Assembly: GCF_000805335.1 (NCBI RefSeq)
Contig: NZ_KN708638.1
Location: forward strand, 7,864,112 to 7,928,111
Length of the DNA: 64,000 bases
Reading direction: 5' to 3'
Source of the DNA: Streptomyces sp. CT34
Lineage (GTDB): Bacteria > Actinomycetota > Actinomycetes > Streptomycetales > Streptomycetaceae
The notes beneath the pieces are model-generated. The model saw only the letters and a program-made list of their open reading frames with translations. It ran no database searches and had not been told where the DNA came from. A program made the translations under genes and the position numbers. Positions within the stretch are counted from its first letter, which is position 1; each line of letters starts with the position of its first letter. Positions 1-8,460 of this stretch are shown piece by piece.

Positions 1-1536
1 CAGCCAGACGTTTTCGAGCTGGACGCGCCCGTAGCCGGGGAGCTTGGGCAGGCCGCGGACCTTGGGGGCGGCCAGGTCGATACCGTCGGCCATGCCCCAC
101 AGCAGGTAGCCGGATCGGTCGTACTCGACCTGCTGGAGGTCCTTCAGGGCGGCGGCGCGAGCGCCGCGGTCGGCGGTGGAGATGACCTTGTGGTAGACGG
201 CGTCGAAGTCCTTGTCGGACCAGTCGGCCTCGTTCTGGCCGGCGCCGGTGGTCATGGTTTTGGAGGCGAAGAACACCACGGAGTCGTTGGTGCCCCAGTA
301 GTTGGTGTAGAAGTCGCCCTTGAGCCAGGTGTCCTGGTAGAAGGTGCCGGATTCCTGCTTGGTGACCTTGACCTTGATACCGGCTTCGCGGGCCTGGGAG
401 GCGAACAGCGTGGCGGATTCGGCGAGTCCGGCGATGTCCTCGGTGGTGACCAGTTCATAGGTCTTGGAGAGGTCGAACTCGGCGTCCTGCAGCAGCTGCT
501 TGGCCTTGGCCAGGTCGCGATGGCGTTGCGGGATGCTCTTGGCGTAGTCGGGGTCCGCGGTGCCCAGGATGTCGTTGGCGACGGTGCCGTAGCCGGAGAG
601 CACCTGCTTGACCATCGCCTCGCGGTCCACCACGAGCTTCATCGCCTCGCGGACCTTGGGGTCGGCGAACGGCCCGCTGGAGGTGCGCATCACGATGGGC
701 ATGGCCATGTCGTTGGGGCGTCGGACGACTTTGATGTCCTGGCGACCGCGGGCGGTACGGGCGGCCACGGCACCGGCGTTGGAGGCGACGTCGATCTGGC
801 CGGACATCATGGCGTTCGCCATTGCCTGGGGGCTTTCGAACATGGTGACCTCGATGGCGTCGAGGTAGACCTTCCCGCCGTGCCAGTGGTCGTTCCGCAC
901 CAGGCGGGCGTTGCCGCCGCGGTACCAGTCGAGCTTGAACGGGCCGGTGCCCGGCGCCTTGGCGATCTCCTTGTCGGGGGTGTTCTTCTTCATGATGAAC
1001 GTCGACAGCCGTGTGAGCATGGGGAGTTCGGCGTTGGCGAAGTCGGAGACGAGGACGACGGTGTCCTTGCCGTCGGCGGTGATGTTCTCGGCCTTGATAC
1101 CGGGCAGCCGGGCGGCGCCGGCGGGGGTGTTGCGCAGGCGGCGCAGCGACCAGACCACGTCGTCGGCGGTGACCGGGGTGCCGTCGTGGAAGGTGGCGCC
1201 CTTGGCGAGGGTGAAGCGCCAGGTCTTGAGGTCCTTGGACGGCGTGAAGGACGTGGCAAGGCGGCCGACGGTGTTGGCCTTGAGGCCCGGTGCGGTGAGG
1301 GTGTCGTAGACGAGGGCGATGACGAGGTAGTCGCTCTCGTTGCCCTGATTGCCGTGTGGGTCGCGGGTGATGGCGGAGGAGTGGCCGAGGGCGCCGATGC
1401 GGAGTGTGCCGCCCTTGCGTGGCTTGCCGCCGGAGTCGGAGGAGGCCGCGTTGTTGCCGCCTCCGCAGGCAGCCAGCAACGTGGCTGCGCCTATGGCGCC
1501 GCCGGCCCACAGCACCTGTCGCCTGTTGAAGTTCAC
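1..1536 (-). CDS. ABC transporter family-5 substrate-binding lipoprotein (partial, C-terminus off window)
   Basis: Periplasmic-type binding protein of the oligopeptide/nickel family (SBP_bac_5). The GTG start at 1536 has GAGG six bases upstream. The N-terminus carries a twin-arginine motif (RRQVL, residues 5-9), a hydrophobic stretch and a lipobox LAAC with Cys24, so it should be a Tat-exported lipoprotein. Exactly 512 codons lie in the window with no stop; the last visible residues, RVQLENVWL, are typical of the family's extreme C-terminus, so only a few residues are missing. It is divergent from a diaminopropionate-type biosynthetic operon and shares iron boxes with it. Family members such as NikA and CntA bind metal-chelate or opine-metallophore complexes, so I infer uptake of the cluster's product. 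Permease and ATPase genes would lie to the left, outside the window. Confidence 0.9.
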   Translation of the reverse strand, partial: MNFNRRQVLWAGGAIGAATLLAACGGGNNAASSDSGGKPRKGGTLRIGALGHSSAITRDPHGNQGNESDYLVIALVYDTLTAPGLKANTVGRLATSFTPSKDLKTWRFTLAKGATFHDGTPVTADDVVWSLRRLRNTPAGAARLPGIKAENITADGKDTVVLVSDFANAELPMLTRLSTFIMKKNTPDKEIAKAPGTGPFKLDWYRGGNARLVRNDHWHGGKVYLDAIEVTMFESPQAMANAMMSGQIDVASNAGAVAARTARGRQDIKVVRRPNDMAMPIVMRTSSGPFADPKVREAMKLVVDREAMVKQVLSGYGTVANDILGTADPDYAKSIPQRHRDLAKAKQLLQDAEFDLSKTYELVTTEDIAGLAESATLFASQAREAGIKVKVTKQESGTFYQDTWLKGDFYTNYWGTNDSVVFFASKTMTTGAGQNEADWSDKDFDAVYHKVISTADRGARAAALKDLQQVEYDRSGYLLWGMADGIDLAAPKVRGLPKLPGYGRVQLENVWL

Positions 1537-1565
1537 GTTGCCTCGCTCTACTCGGAACCGGTTGC

Positions 1566-1584
1566 TTAGGTTTGCCTACCCTAA
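1566..1584. promoter_or_regulatory. Iron box (DtxR/IdeR/DmdR-type), proximal to the binding-protein gene
   Basis: The 19-bp sequence TTAGGTTTGCCTACCCTAA matches the DtxR-family consensus (TTAGGTTAGGCTAACCTAA) at most positions and is a dyad. It sits 30 bp upstream of the GTG start of the solute-binding protein gene, where repressor binding would block leftward transcription. Function is inferred from consensus and context. Confidence 0.8.
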
Positions 1585-1696
1585 TGACGTTGCTTCCGCA
1601 AGATGAGGCACCGCCAATCGCCTTGATCGACATATGTCAACAAGCCCTTTACAGGAGGGAGTTCCCGAAAACCGGACAGAGGGTCGGAAAATTAAG

Positions 1697-1715
1697 TTAG
1701 GTTTGCCTTACCTAA
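1697..1715. promoter_or_regulatory. Iron box (DtxR/IdeR/DmdR-type), central/rightward
   Basis: The 19-bp sequence TTAGGTTTGCCTTACCTAA is an almost perfect DtxR-type dyad, better than its neighbour at 1566-1584. It lies about 160 bp upstream of the oxygenase start in the divergent region, so it can control the rightward operon and perhaps both directions. The rest of 1537-1872 shows no gene. Confidence 0.82.
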
Positions 1716-1872
1716 GAGTCGCGGGTACTTTCATCACCGTCCACGGGGCATCGACACGGGGCGAAACCCCCATATCCCCGCTTTTGTGTCGACCTGTTCA
1801 GCATGCCGCGCCGTGTCCGCGTGGCATCGCCCCGGACCTCACCCGCCTTCAACGGAAACGGAAGACACCGCC

Positions 1873-2868
1873 ATGAGCTCGGGAGCCGTACCCATCCGTC
1901 AGCTCGACGCCACCAGCGTTGGGGAACTGCGTCAGGCCGCCGAGGAGATCCTCGCCGAATTCGGTACCTCCGCCACCTCGCCCCAACTCCTGGCCAGCGT
2001 CGCCGAAGTTGCCGGCAACCTGAGCGAGCCGGTCCGTCATGAGCTGCGCCCGGTCGACACCGACGACGGGCTGTTCGTCCTTCGTGGCCTGGAGGTCGAC
2101 GACAGCGGGATAGGACCCACGCCCTCCAGTTGGGCCACCGCCGGCGACAGCGGTGCCGTCCACGACATCGTGATGCTGCTGCTCGCCACGCTGATGGGCA
2201 ACCCCATCGCCTGGGAGGGCCAGCAGGACGGCCGTTTCGTGCACAACATCGTCCCCGCCCCCGGCCACGAGACGGCGCAGACCGGCGCGTCCAGCAGCGT
2301 GCTGCTCAGCCCGCACACCGAGGACGCCTTCCACCCCGGCCGTGCCCATCTGCTGATGCTCTGCTGCCTGCGCAACCACGACAACATCGCCACCACCGCG
2401 GCCAGCATCCGCCACGTCCAACTGTCGGAGGCCGACGTCGCACTGCTCACGCGGCCCAAGCTGGCGATCCTGCCCGACGACGCCTACACCGAGGCGCAGG
2501 GCTTCGAGGGTGGTGAACCGGCCCCCGTCCCGACCCTCTTCCACGCCGAGGGTGGGCTGACCCTTCGCTTCGACCCCGCCTACACGCCCCTCGATGCCGC
2601 TTCGCCTGCCCACCGGGCCGCCTACGAGCGGCTGGAGGCGGAACTGGCCCGTGTGTCGCGCGCGGTGTGCCTGAGCCCCGGCGAGGTGCTGGTCGTCGAC
2701 AACGACCTCGTCGTCCACGGCCGCGTCCCCTTCCAGGCCCGCTACGACGGCACCGACAGGTGGCTCAAGCGTGCCTCCGTCCGTGTCCCCGAGCGCCGTA
2801 CCCGCCCCCTGGCCGAGGAGGACGAGCACGGCTACGGCCAGGCCGCCATAGAAGCCCACGCCGCCTGA
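1873..2868 (+). CDS. Fe(II)/2-oxoglutarate oxygenase, TauD/clavaminate-synthase-like, amino-acid beta-hydroxylase type
   Basis: The 331-residue protein resembles the VioC/AsnO branch of non-haem oxygenases that hydroxylate the beta carbon of arginine or asparagine. The metal-binding triad is visible: His148 and Glu150 in PHTEDAFHPGR, and the distal His near 282 in VVHGR; Arg 296/300 (RWLKR) fits the 2-oxoglutarate anchor. The ATG at 1873 is preferred over an in-frame upstream ATG at 1786 because GGAAG lies 8 bp before it. It is the first gene of the rightward iron-box operon, 22 bp before the dehydrogenase gene. The substrate is unknown; a free amino acid (aspartate, diaminopropionate or a conjugate) that becomes a hydroxy-carboxylate metal ligand is an inference. 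Confidence 0.85.
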   Translation: MSSGAVPIRQLDATSVGELRQAAEEILAEFGTSATSPQLLASVAEVAGNLSEPVRHELRPVDTDDGLFVLRGLEVDDSGIGPTPSSWATAGDSGAVHDIVMLLLATLMGNPIAWEGQQDGRFVHNIVPAPGHETAQTGASSSVLLSPHTEDAFHPGRAHLLMLCCLRNHDNIATTAASIRHVQLSEADVALLTRPKLAILPDDAYTEAQGFEGGEPAPVPTLFHAEGGLTLRFDPAYTPLDAASPAHRAAYERLEAELARVSRAVCLSPGEVLVVDNDLVVHGRVPFQARYDGTDRWLKRASVRVPERRTRPLAEEDEHGYGQAAIEAHAA

Positions 2869-2890
2869 CCACCCGCACCGAGGACCAGAG

Positions 2891-3916
2891 ATGACTGAGA
2901 TCACCGTTGCCGACGAAGCCCACTCCATATCCGCCGACGACAAGACCCTGCGGATTCTGTCCACCAGCGACCTCGCCGGGATCGACATCTCCCTGGCCGA
3001 CGTCGTCGCCACCGTCGAGGGCGCCTACCGCACCCTGGCCGCGGGACAGTCCGACAACCCGCGGAAGCTGACCGTCAAGCCCGACGACGGGCACTCGGTC
3101 TCCTACGCCATGCTCGGCCGGGACGGCACCCGCAACGTCGTGGCGATCAAGACCTCGTACAAGCACGGACTCGACAAGGGCCGCGACGAACAGCACTACT
3201 ACACCGCGCTGACCCTCTACGACGACGTCACCGGACTGCCCGTCGCCATGATGGACTGCGGCCGCATCGGCTCGCTGCGCACCCCGGCCGTCTCCGCCCT
3301 CCTCGCCCGTGAGTGCGCCCGGCCCGGCGCCCGCAGCGCCCTGGTCATCGGCACCGGAACCCAGGGGCGGCTGGCCCTGCCCTTCCTGCTGACCACCCTG
3401 CCGGACCTGGACCGCCTGATGCTGTTCGGCACCCACGCCGACGGCATCGCCGCCGTGCGCGAGGAGTTGCGCAGGCACTTCCCGGACCGGGACGTGGAGA
3501 CCGTCACCGACCTGCGGGCCGCGGCGGCCGACGCCGACGTCGTCGTGGCCACGGCCGGTGCGCACACCCCCGCGGCCGTGGAGGCCGACTGGCTCGGGCC
3601 CGGTGCGCTGTCGATCCTCGTGGGGCATGGGCTCGCTCCCTCAACTCTCCACCGCGCAGACCGCGTTGTGGCCACCAGCGAGGCCCAGATGAAGGTCACC
3701 GGCACCGACATGGCCGACGCCGACGGCGACTTCCCCGCCGTCGACACCGAGTTTCCCCCGGTGCTCGCCGGGATCACCACAGGCCGCCGGTCGGCACCGG
3801 AGCGCATCTTCGCCTACAACAGCGGACTGGTCGTCACCGACATCGCCCTGGGCCACCGCTTCGCCCAACTCGCCCTCGACCAGGGCCTGGGAGTGCAGGT
3901 GCCGCTGTGGCAGTGA
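2891..3916 (+). CDS. Ornithine cyclodeaminase/mu-crystallin family dehydrogenase, SbnB-like
   Basis: The 341-residue protein belongs to the ornithine cyclodeaminase family with a Rossmann NAD-binding motif GTGTQG at 154-159. The length matches SbnB, which oxidatively releases 2,3-diaminopropionate and 2-oxoglutarate from N-(1-amino-1-carboxyethyl)-glutamate. The presence of an SbnA-like partner in the same operon favours this role over proline formation from ornithine. The next gene starts at a GTG overlapping its TGA stop, so the two are probably translationally coupled. An alternative is a plain amino-acid dehydrogenase or opine-type enzyme. Confidence 0.85.
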   Translation: MTEITVADEAHSISADDKTLRILSTSDLAGIDISLADVVATVEGAYRTLAAGQSDNPRKLTVKPDDGHSVSYAMLGRDGTRNVVAIKTSYKHGLDKGRDEQHYYTALTLYDDVTGLPVAMMDCGRIGSLRTPAVSALLARECARPGARSALVIGTGTQGRLALPFLLTTLPDLDRLMLFGTHADGIAAVREELRRHFPDRDVETVTDLRAAAADADVVVATAGAHTPAAVEADWLGPGALSILVGHGLAPSTLHRADRVVATSEAQMKVTGTDMADADGDFPAVDTEFPPVLAGITTGRRSAPERIFAYNSGLVVTDIALGHRFAQLALDQGLGVQVPLWQ

Positions 3917-5298
3917 CCGACGTTGCGACAAGGACGATGCCGACGCTCCCCGCCCACCCGGACCCGGACACCGACCGGGTCGTGGACAGCGGCCTGCTGC
4001 ACGAGCTGTCCCACGCCTTCGGCGGCCCCTTCCACTTCCTGCTGCCGCACCGCTTCGACGCCAACCTCACCGCCTTCCGCACCGCGCTCGCCGACGCCGG
4101 CGTGGAAGGGCGGGTGTACTACGCGAAGAAGGCCAACAAGGCGGCCGTGTGGATGGAACGGTGCGCCGCCCACCAGGCCGGCGTCGACGTGGCCAGCACG
4201 GGCGAACTGCGCGAAGCCCTCGGCCACGGAGTGCGGGGTGAGAACATCGTCGTCACCGGCCCGGCCAAGAGCGACGAACTGCTGCGCCTGGCCGTCCTGC
4301 AGGGGTGCCTCGTCGCCGTCGACGCGCTGGACGAACTCGACCTGCTCATCACGCTCGCCCTGACCGGCGTGGTGCGTCCGGCACGGCTGCTGCTGCGCCG
4401 ACTGCCACCCACGCAGGCCCACAGCCGCTTCGGCATGAACGAATCCGAGCTGGAGACCGCACTGGACCGGTGCGTGCGCGCCGGGGACGCGGTCCGGATG
4501 GAGGGCTTCAGCTTCCACCTGTCCGGCTACGCCACCCAGCCCCGCGCCGACCTCGCCGGCGAACTGATCGACCTGTGCCTCAAGGCCCGCGTCCTGGGTC
4601 TGCAGGCCGACCGGATCAGCATCGGCGGCGGCTTCGCGGTCGACTACACCACAGCCGACCACTGGCACACCTTCCTCGCCGAGCAGAAGCCCGAGCACTA
4701 CCACGCGAAGAAGACCTTCCGAACCGGGGACTTCTACCCGTACCACTCGCCCGCCGCAGGAGCCGACGCACTGCGCACCGTCCTGGCCAGCACCCCTGAA
4801 GGCGGGCAGCGCACGCTCGCAGCACGGCTCAAGGACACCGGCACGCTGCTGATGATGGAGCCCGGCCGCGCTCTGTTGTCGGGAGCCGGCGCGACCGTCT
4901 TCCGCATCCAAGGCGTCAAGGAGCGTGACGGGTACCGCATCGTCACGGTCGACGGGACCAGCCTGAGCCTGTCCGAGCAGTGGTTCAACAGCGAATACCT
5001 CCCCGACCCCCAACTGGTGACGCCTTCCGGCCGTATCCCCGGCGCAGCGGCCGGTGACGTGCACCCGGCCTGTGTGGGCGGCGCGTCCTGCCTGGAATCG
5101 GACATGCTCACCTGGCGCAAGGTCCCGCTGCCCGCCCGCCCGCGCGTCGGTGACCTCCTGGTCTACCCGAACACGGCCGGCTACCAGATGGACTCCAACG
5201 AGTCCCCCTTCCACGACCTTCCCCTGCCGCCCAAGGTCGTCCTGGACCGACTGGGCGAACGCCCGCGCTGGCGCCTCGACCGCCGCCCCGCATGCTGA
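3913..5298 (+). CDS. PLP-dependent group III/IV-type decarboxylase, SbnH-like
   Basis: The 461-residue protein has the alanine-racemase-like fold of diaminopimelate/ornithine decarboxylases. PLP lysine K73 lies in YAKKAN, the phosphate-binding GGGF loop near residue 239 in ISIGGGF, and the second active-site motif with Cys and Asp in GGASCLESDML. The C-terminal ending HDLPLPPKVV resembles SbnH, the decarboxylase of citryl-diaminopropionate in staphyloferrin B. The GTG at 3913 overlaps the preceding TGA by 4 bp; a GTG at 3907 is an alternative. In this operon it could decarboxylate diaminopropionate or a conjugate of it to an ethylenediamine unit; that is inference. Confidence 0.85.
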   Translation: MTDVATRTMPTLPAHPDPDTDRVVDSGLLHELSHAFGGPFHFLLPHRFDANLTAFRTALADAGVEGRVYYAKKANKAAVWMERCAAHQAGVDVASTGELREALGHGVRGENIVVTGPAKSDELLRLAVLQGCLVAVDALDELDLLITLALTGVVRPARLLLRRLPPTQAHSRFGMNESELETALDRCVRAGDAVRMEGFSFHLSGYATQPRADLAGELIDLCLKARVLGLQADRISIGGGFAVDYTTADHWHTFLAEQKPEHYHAKKTFRTGDFYPYHSPAAGADALRTVLASTPEGGQRTLAARLKDTGTLLMMEPGRALLSGAGATVFRIQGVKERDGYRIVTVDGTSLSLSEQWFNSEYLPDPQLVTPSGRIPGAAAGDVHPACVGGASCLESDMLTWRKVPLPARPRVGDLLVYPNTAGYQMDSNESPFHDLPLPPKVVLDRLGERPRWRLDRRPAC

Positions 5299-5324
5299 CC
5301 TTCAACCCGCCCGGGAGCCGTCCC

Positions 5325-6350
5325 ATGAACCAGGCCCTAGCGCGCCCCGCCGTGGTCACCCGCATATCCCAACTCATCGGATACACCCCGCTGCTGGAGC
5401 TGTGCCGCACCGAGACCGGCAGCCGGCTCCTGCTCAAACTGGAGATGTACAACCCCACCGGCACGGCCAAGATCCGGATGGCCCGGGCGATGGTCGATGC
5501 CGCCGAGGAATCCGGCGAGCTGCGGCCCGGCGGCCGCATCGTCGAATCGACCTCCGGCAACACCGGACTGGGCCTGGCCGTGATCGCCGCCGAACGCGGC
5601 TACGCCTTCACCGCCGTCGTCGACAACCACGCCGCCGCCGACAAACTGCGCGGTATGAAGGCCCTGGGCACCGAACTCGTCTATGTCGTCGACGACGGCA
5701 CCGAGGAGCTGGCCACCGCCGCCCGCGAGGAACTCGCCGAGGACATGGCTCGGGGCCAGGACAACACCATCTTCACCGAGCAGCACAACAACCCCGCCAA
5801 CGGCGTCGGTTACTTCCCCGTCGCCCACGAACTCCACCAGGCCCTCGACGGCGACATCGACATCCTGATCGGCGCGGTCGGCACCGGCGGCGCCCTGTGC
5901 GGCACCACCCGCGAACTGCGCAAACTCCTGCCCGACTTCACCACCATCGGCGTCGAGCCCAAAGGATCCATCGCCTTCGGCGGCCCCGCCCACGACTACT
6001 ACCAGTCCGGCACCGGCACCCCCGAAGGCGCCGAGATCGGCGCCCTGGTCGACTTCGACCTGATCGACGAAGGCGTCAAGGTCGGCGATATCGAAGCCTT
6101 CGCCACCGCTCGCGCCGTGGCCCGCACCGGCCTCCTCATCGGCGGCCCGGCCGGCGGCGTCGTCCACGAGGCACTGACCCGCCTGCCGTCCCTCCCGCCG
6201 GGCACCACTATGGTCGCCCTGGTCAACGACGGCGGCGAGAAGTACCTGGACACCGTCTTCAACGACGAGTGGATGAACGCCCGCAACCTCATCGACCACT
6301 CCGTAGAGCGCGAGATCGACGAGCAACTCACCAAGCTCCGCAGGATTTGA
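5325..6350 (+). CDS. PLP-dependent cysteine-synthase-family enzyme, SbnA-like
   Basis: The 341-residue protein has the fold-type II PLP signature: Lys49 in NPTGTAKIR and the phosphate/substrate loop STSGNTG at 75-81. The family includes cysteine synthase and SbnA, which joins O-phosphoserine and glutamate to make N-(1-amino-1-carboxyethyl)-glutamate. Together with the SbnB-like gene this predicts 2,3-diaminopropionate synthesis, as also seen in viomycin-type pathways. The ATG at 5325 has GGGAG 7 bp upstream; an ATG at 5292 overlapping the previous gene is less likely. Without the SbnB-like neighbour it would be called a cysteine synthase; the operon decides the interpretation. Confidence 0.85.
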   Translation: MNQALARPAVVTRISQLIGYTPLLELCRTETGSRLLLKLEMYNPTGTAKIRMARAMVDAAEESGELRPGGRIVESTSGNTGLGLAVIAAERGYAFTAVVDNHAAADKLRGMKALGTELVYVVDDGTEELATAAREELAEDMARGQDNTIFTEQHNNPANGVGYFPVAHELHQALDGDIDILIGAVGTGGALCGTTRELRKLLPDFTTIGVEPKGSIAFGGPAHDYYQSGTGTPEGAEIGALVDFDLIDEGVKVGDIEAFATARAVARTGLLIGGPAGGVVHEALTRLPSLPPGTTMVALVNDGGEKYLDTVFNDEWMNARNLIDHSVEREIDEQLTKLRRI

Positions 6351-6358
6351 TACCCATC

Positions 6359-7759
6359 ATGCTGACCACCCTCCTCCGCGACAGCCGGGCCCTGGCCACG
6401 CTCGCCGTCCCCCTCGTCCTGACCCAGCTCGCCCAGGTGGCGCTGACCACCACCGACACCGTGATGATGGGCATGCTCGGCGCCGCCGACCTCGCGGCGG
6501 GAGGACTGGCCATCGTCATCTTCAACCAGCTGCGCACCATGGGCGTCGGGCTGATCACCTCCGTCGGCAACCAGATAGCCGCCGCCACCGCCCGCGCGGA
6601 GTCCGCGGAGGACTCCGATGCCGCCGACAGCGGCGAAGAAGTCCGCTCCATCGTCCGGGCCAGCCTGGCCCTCGCCACGCTCGCCGGGATGGTCGGCGCC
6701 GCCTTGATGCTGCTGATCGGCCAGGCCCTGCCCCTCCTCGGCCAAGAGGCGGGCGTAGCCGCCAGTGCCCAGCACATGCTGCTGGCCCTGGCTCCCGGTC
6801 TGCTGCCCTGCCTGTGGTTCCAGGCCATCCGCCAGTTCACCGTCGGCATGCGCCGCCCCCAGGCACTGCTCCAGATAACCATCGCCTCCGTCGCCGTCAA
6901 CGCAGGCATCAACTGGATTTTCATCCATGGGACTTGGGGCCTGCCGAAGCTGGGCCTGCCCGGCGTCGGCGTCGCGACCTCTCTGGTCTACCTGCTGACC
7001 TTCCTGGCCCTGTACATGTTCACCCGCCGTGACGCCGTCCTCGCGCCCCTGCTCAGCCTCAACATCGCCAAGGCGGACCGGGCCACCGTCCGCCGCCTGG
7101 TGGGACTGGGCATCCCCATTGCGGCCACTTACGGTTCGGAGGCCGGTTTCTTCTCCGTGACCGCCCTGATGGCCGGCTCCTTCGGCAGCGCGGCCCTGGC
7201 CGCGCACACCGCCGTCAACCAACTCGTCTACATCGTTTTCCAGGTCGCCGTCGGCCTCTCCCACGCCGCCTCCATCAACGTCAGCCGAGAGATCGCACTG
7301 GAGCGCCCCAAGGCGGCCCTGCGCATCAAGAACACCGCCCTGGCCTGCGCCGGAGCCGTCATGGCCGTGGTGGCCGTGCTCTACGTCGCCGCCCCGAAGC
7401 TGGTGCTGGCGCCCTTCTTCGAAGGCGGTTCCGGCGACGGCGAGGCCGTCTCCATCGCCACCCACCTGCTGTTGGTGACCATGGTCCTGCAGTTCTTCGA
7501 CTGCGCGCAGAACATCGGCGTCGGCCTGCTGCGCGGTCTGGACGACACCAAGAGCGGCTTCCGCATCACCCTGATCGGATACTGGCTCATCGGACTGCCG
7601 GCCGCCTGTGTCTTCGCGTACGCGGCCCGGCTCGACACCCTCGGCATCTGGCTCGGCCTGCTCAGCGGCCTCGCGGCCACCGCCATCCTCCTGCTGCGCC
7701 GCTACAACGCGGCTCTGCACGCCCGGTTCGCCGCTCCGGAGCCGGTACCGGCGGCCTGA
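6359..7759 (+). CDS. MATE-family efflux transporter
   Basis: The 466-residue, strongly hydrophobic protein has about 12 predicted membrane segments in two homologous halves. The N-terminal half carries the MATE-type region around VALTTTDTVMMGMLG. MATE proteins export cations, drugs or natural products against Na+ or H+. The ATG at 6359 lies 8 bp after the SbnA-like stop, so it closes the iron-regulated operon. I infer export of the small polar metallophore; staphyloferrin B uses an MFS exporter in the same place. Confidence 0.88.
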   Translation: MLTTLLRDSRALATLAVPLVLTQLAQVALTTTDTVMMGMLGAADLAAGGLAIVIFNQLRTMGVGLITSVGNQIAAATARAESAEDSDAADSGEEVRSIVRASLALATLAGMVGAALMLLIGQALPLLGQEAGVAASAQHMLLALAPGLLPCLWFQAIRQFTVGMRRPQALLQITIASVAVNAGINWIFIHGTWGLPKLGLPGVGVATSLVYLLTFLALYMFTRRDAVLAPLLSLNIAKADRATVRRLVGLGIPIAATYGSEAGFFSVTALMAGSFGSAALAAHTAVNQLVYIVFQVAVGLSHAASINVSREIALERPKAALRIKNTALACAGAVMAVVAVLYVAAPKLVLAPFFEGGSGDGEAVSIATHLLLVTMVLQFFDCAQNIGVGLLRGLDDTKSGFRITLIGYWLIGLPAACVFAYAARLDTLGIWLGLLSGLAATAILLLRRYNAALHARFAAPEPVPAA

Positions 7760-7928
7760 ACCTCATCCGTGCGGCCGGGTGCCGACGGCGTCACGCCACG
7801 GTGCCCGGCCGGCGTTTGCCAACTGACGTTGCGGGATCGGTGACTTCGGACACACGGTGCACTTGCGTACTCGTGCCCACGGAGACACTGCACAAACGCC
7901 GTCGGCGGCCGCGCCCCGGACCGGTGGA

Positions 7929-8163
7929 TGACGCGTCAGCGCAGAGCGGTCACGCGCGTACTTGCGGGCTGTCAGGACTTCGTGTCGGCCCAGGAGTTGC
8001 ACGCCCTTCTGGTGGCTGGCGGCCAGGCGATCGGCCTGACCACCGTCTACACCGCGCCCTGCGCAAGCTGGAGACGGACGGTGGCGTGGCGTCGTACGTG
8101 ACGAGACCGGTGAGTGGCTCCACCGGCTGCGCCCCGCCGACGGGCCCCTGCACGCGGCACTGA
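7929..8163 (+). pseudogene. Frameshifted Fur/Zur-family regulator remnant
   Basis: Conceptual translation starting MTRQRRAVTRVLAGCQDFVS and continuing with AQELHALL and GLTTVY is the winged-helix N-terminus of a Fur/Zur-family metal regulator. After GLTTVY the frame is lost; ALRKLETDGG continues in a second frame and RDETGEWLHRLR in a third, so at least two indels are present. The zinc- and metal-binding C-terminal half is missing. It lies 170 bp after the metallophore operon, so it may once have been a local metal regulator. Assignment is by motif recognition, not by a search. Confidence 0.6.
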
Positions 8164-8173
8164 CCGACTTCTC

Positions 8174-8284
8174 ATGGCCGACGGCGAGGGCTTGGCGCCC
8201 GCCGACCTGCTCCCCGCCCGGGACCCCTTCGGCATCGACGACACCTGCGAGCACGAGCACCCCGAACTCGTGGCGGGCCTCTGA
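8174..8284 (+). other. Short ORF, probable gene remnant
   Basis: A 36-codon frame beginning MADGEGLAPADL and ending PELVAGL has an acidic, Cys/His-containing tail but no clear ribosome binding site. It directly follows the Fur/Zur remnant and may be the 3' end of another decayed gene. I do not recognise it. Confidence 0.25.
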
Positions 8285-8416
8285 AGACCCGGCGTGTCCG
8301 GTGTTGTCCAGAGGCTCGGGATCGGGCGGCTGAAGGCCGTCCGCCGAAGGCGATCTCGGAGGAATTGAGGGCGGCCTTCCGCCGCTGTATCCAGTGAGGG
8401 CAGAGCGTGACCAGAG

Positions 8417-8451
8417 CCTGTCCATGGGCCCTGTGCCGGCCCATGGACAGG
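8417..8451 (-). terminator. Perfect 14-bp hairpin after the sigma-factor gene
   Basis: Arms CCTGTCCATGGGCC and GGCCCATGGACAGG flank a 7-nt loop. It begins 10 bp after the sigma-factor stop on the minus strand. There is no T-tract, which is common for actinomycete terminators. Confidence 0.6.
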
Positions 8452-8460
8452 TCGTTCCGG

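Noticed and set aside
190..1569. Long plus-strand open frame (459 codons) opposite the family-5 binding-protein gene
   Set aside because: It is rich in Gly/Val/Ala with no domain, lacks a ribosome binding site, and lies antisense to a clear Tat-lipoprotein gene; high-GC shadow frame.
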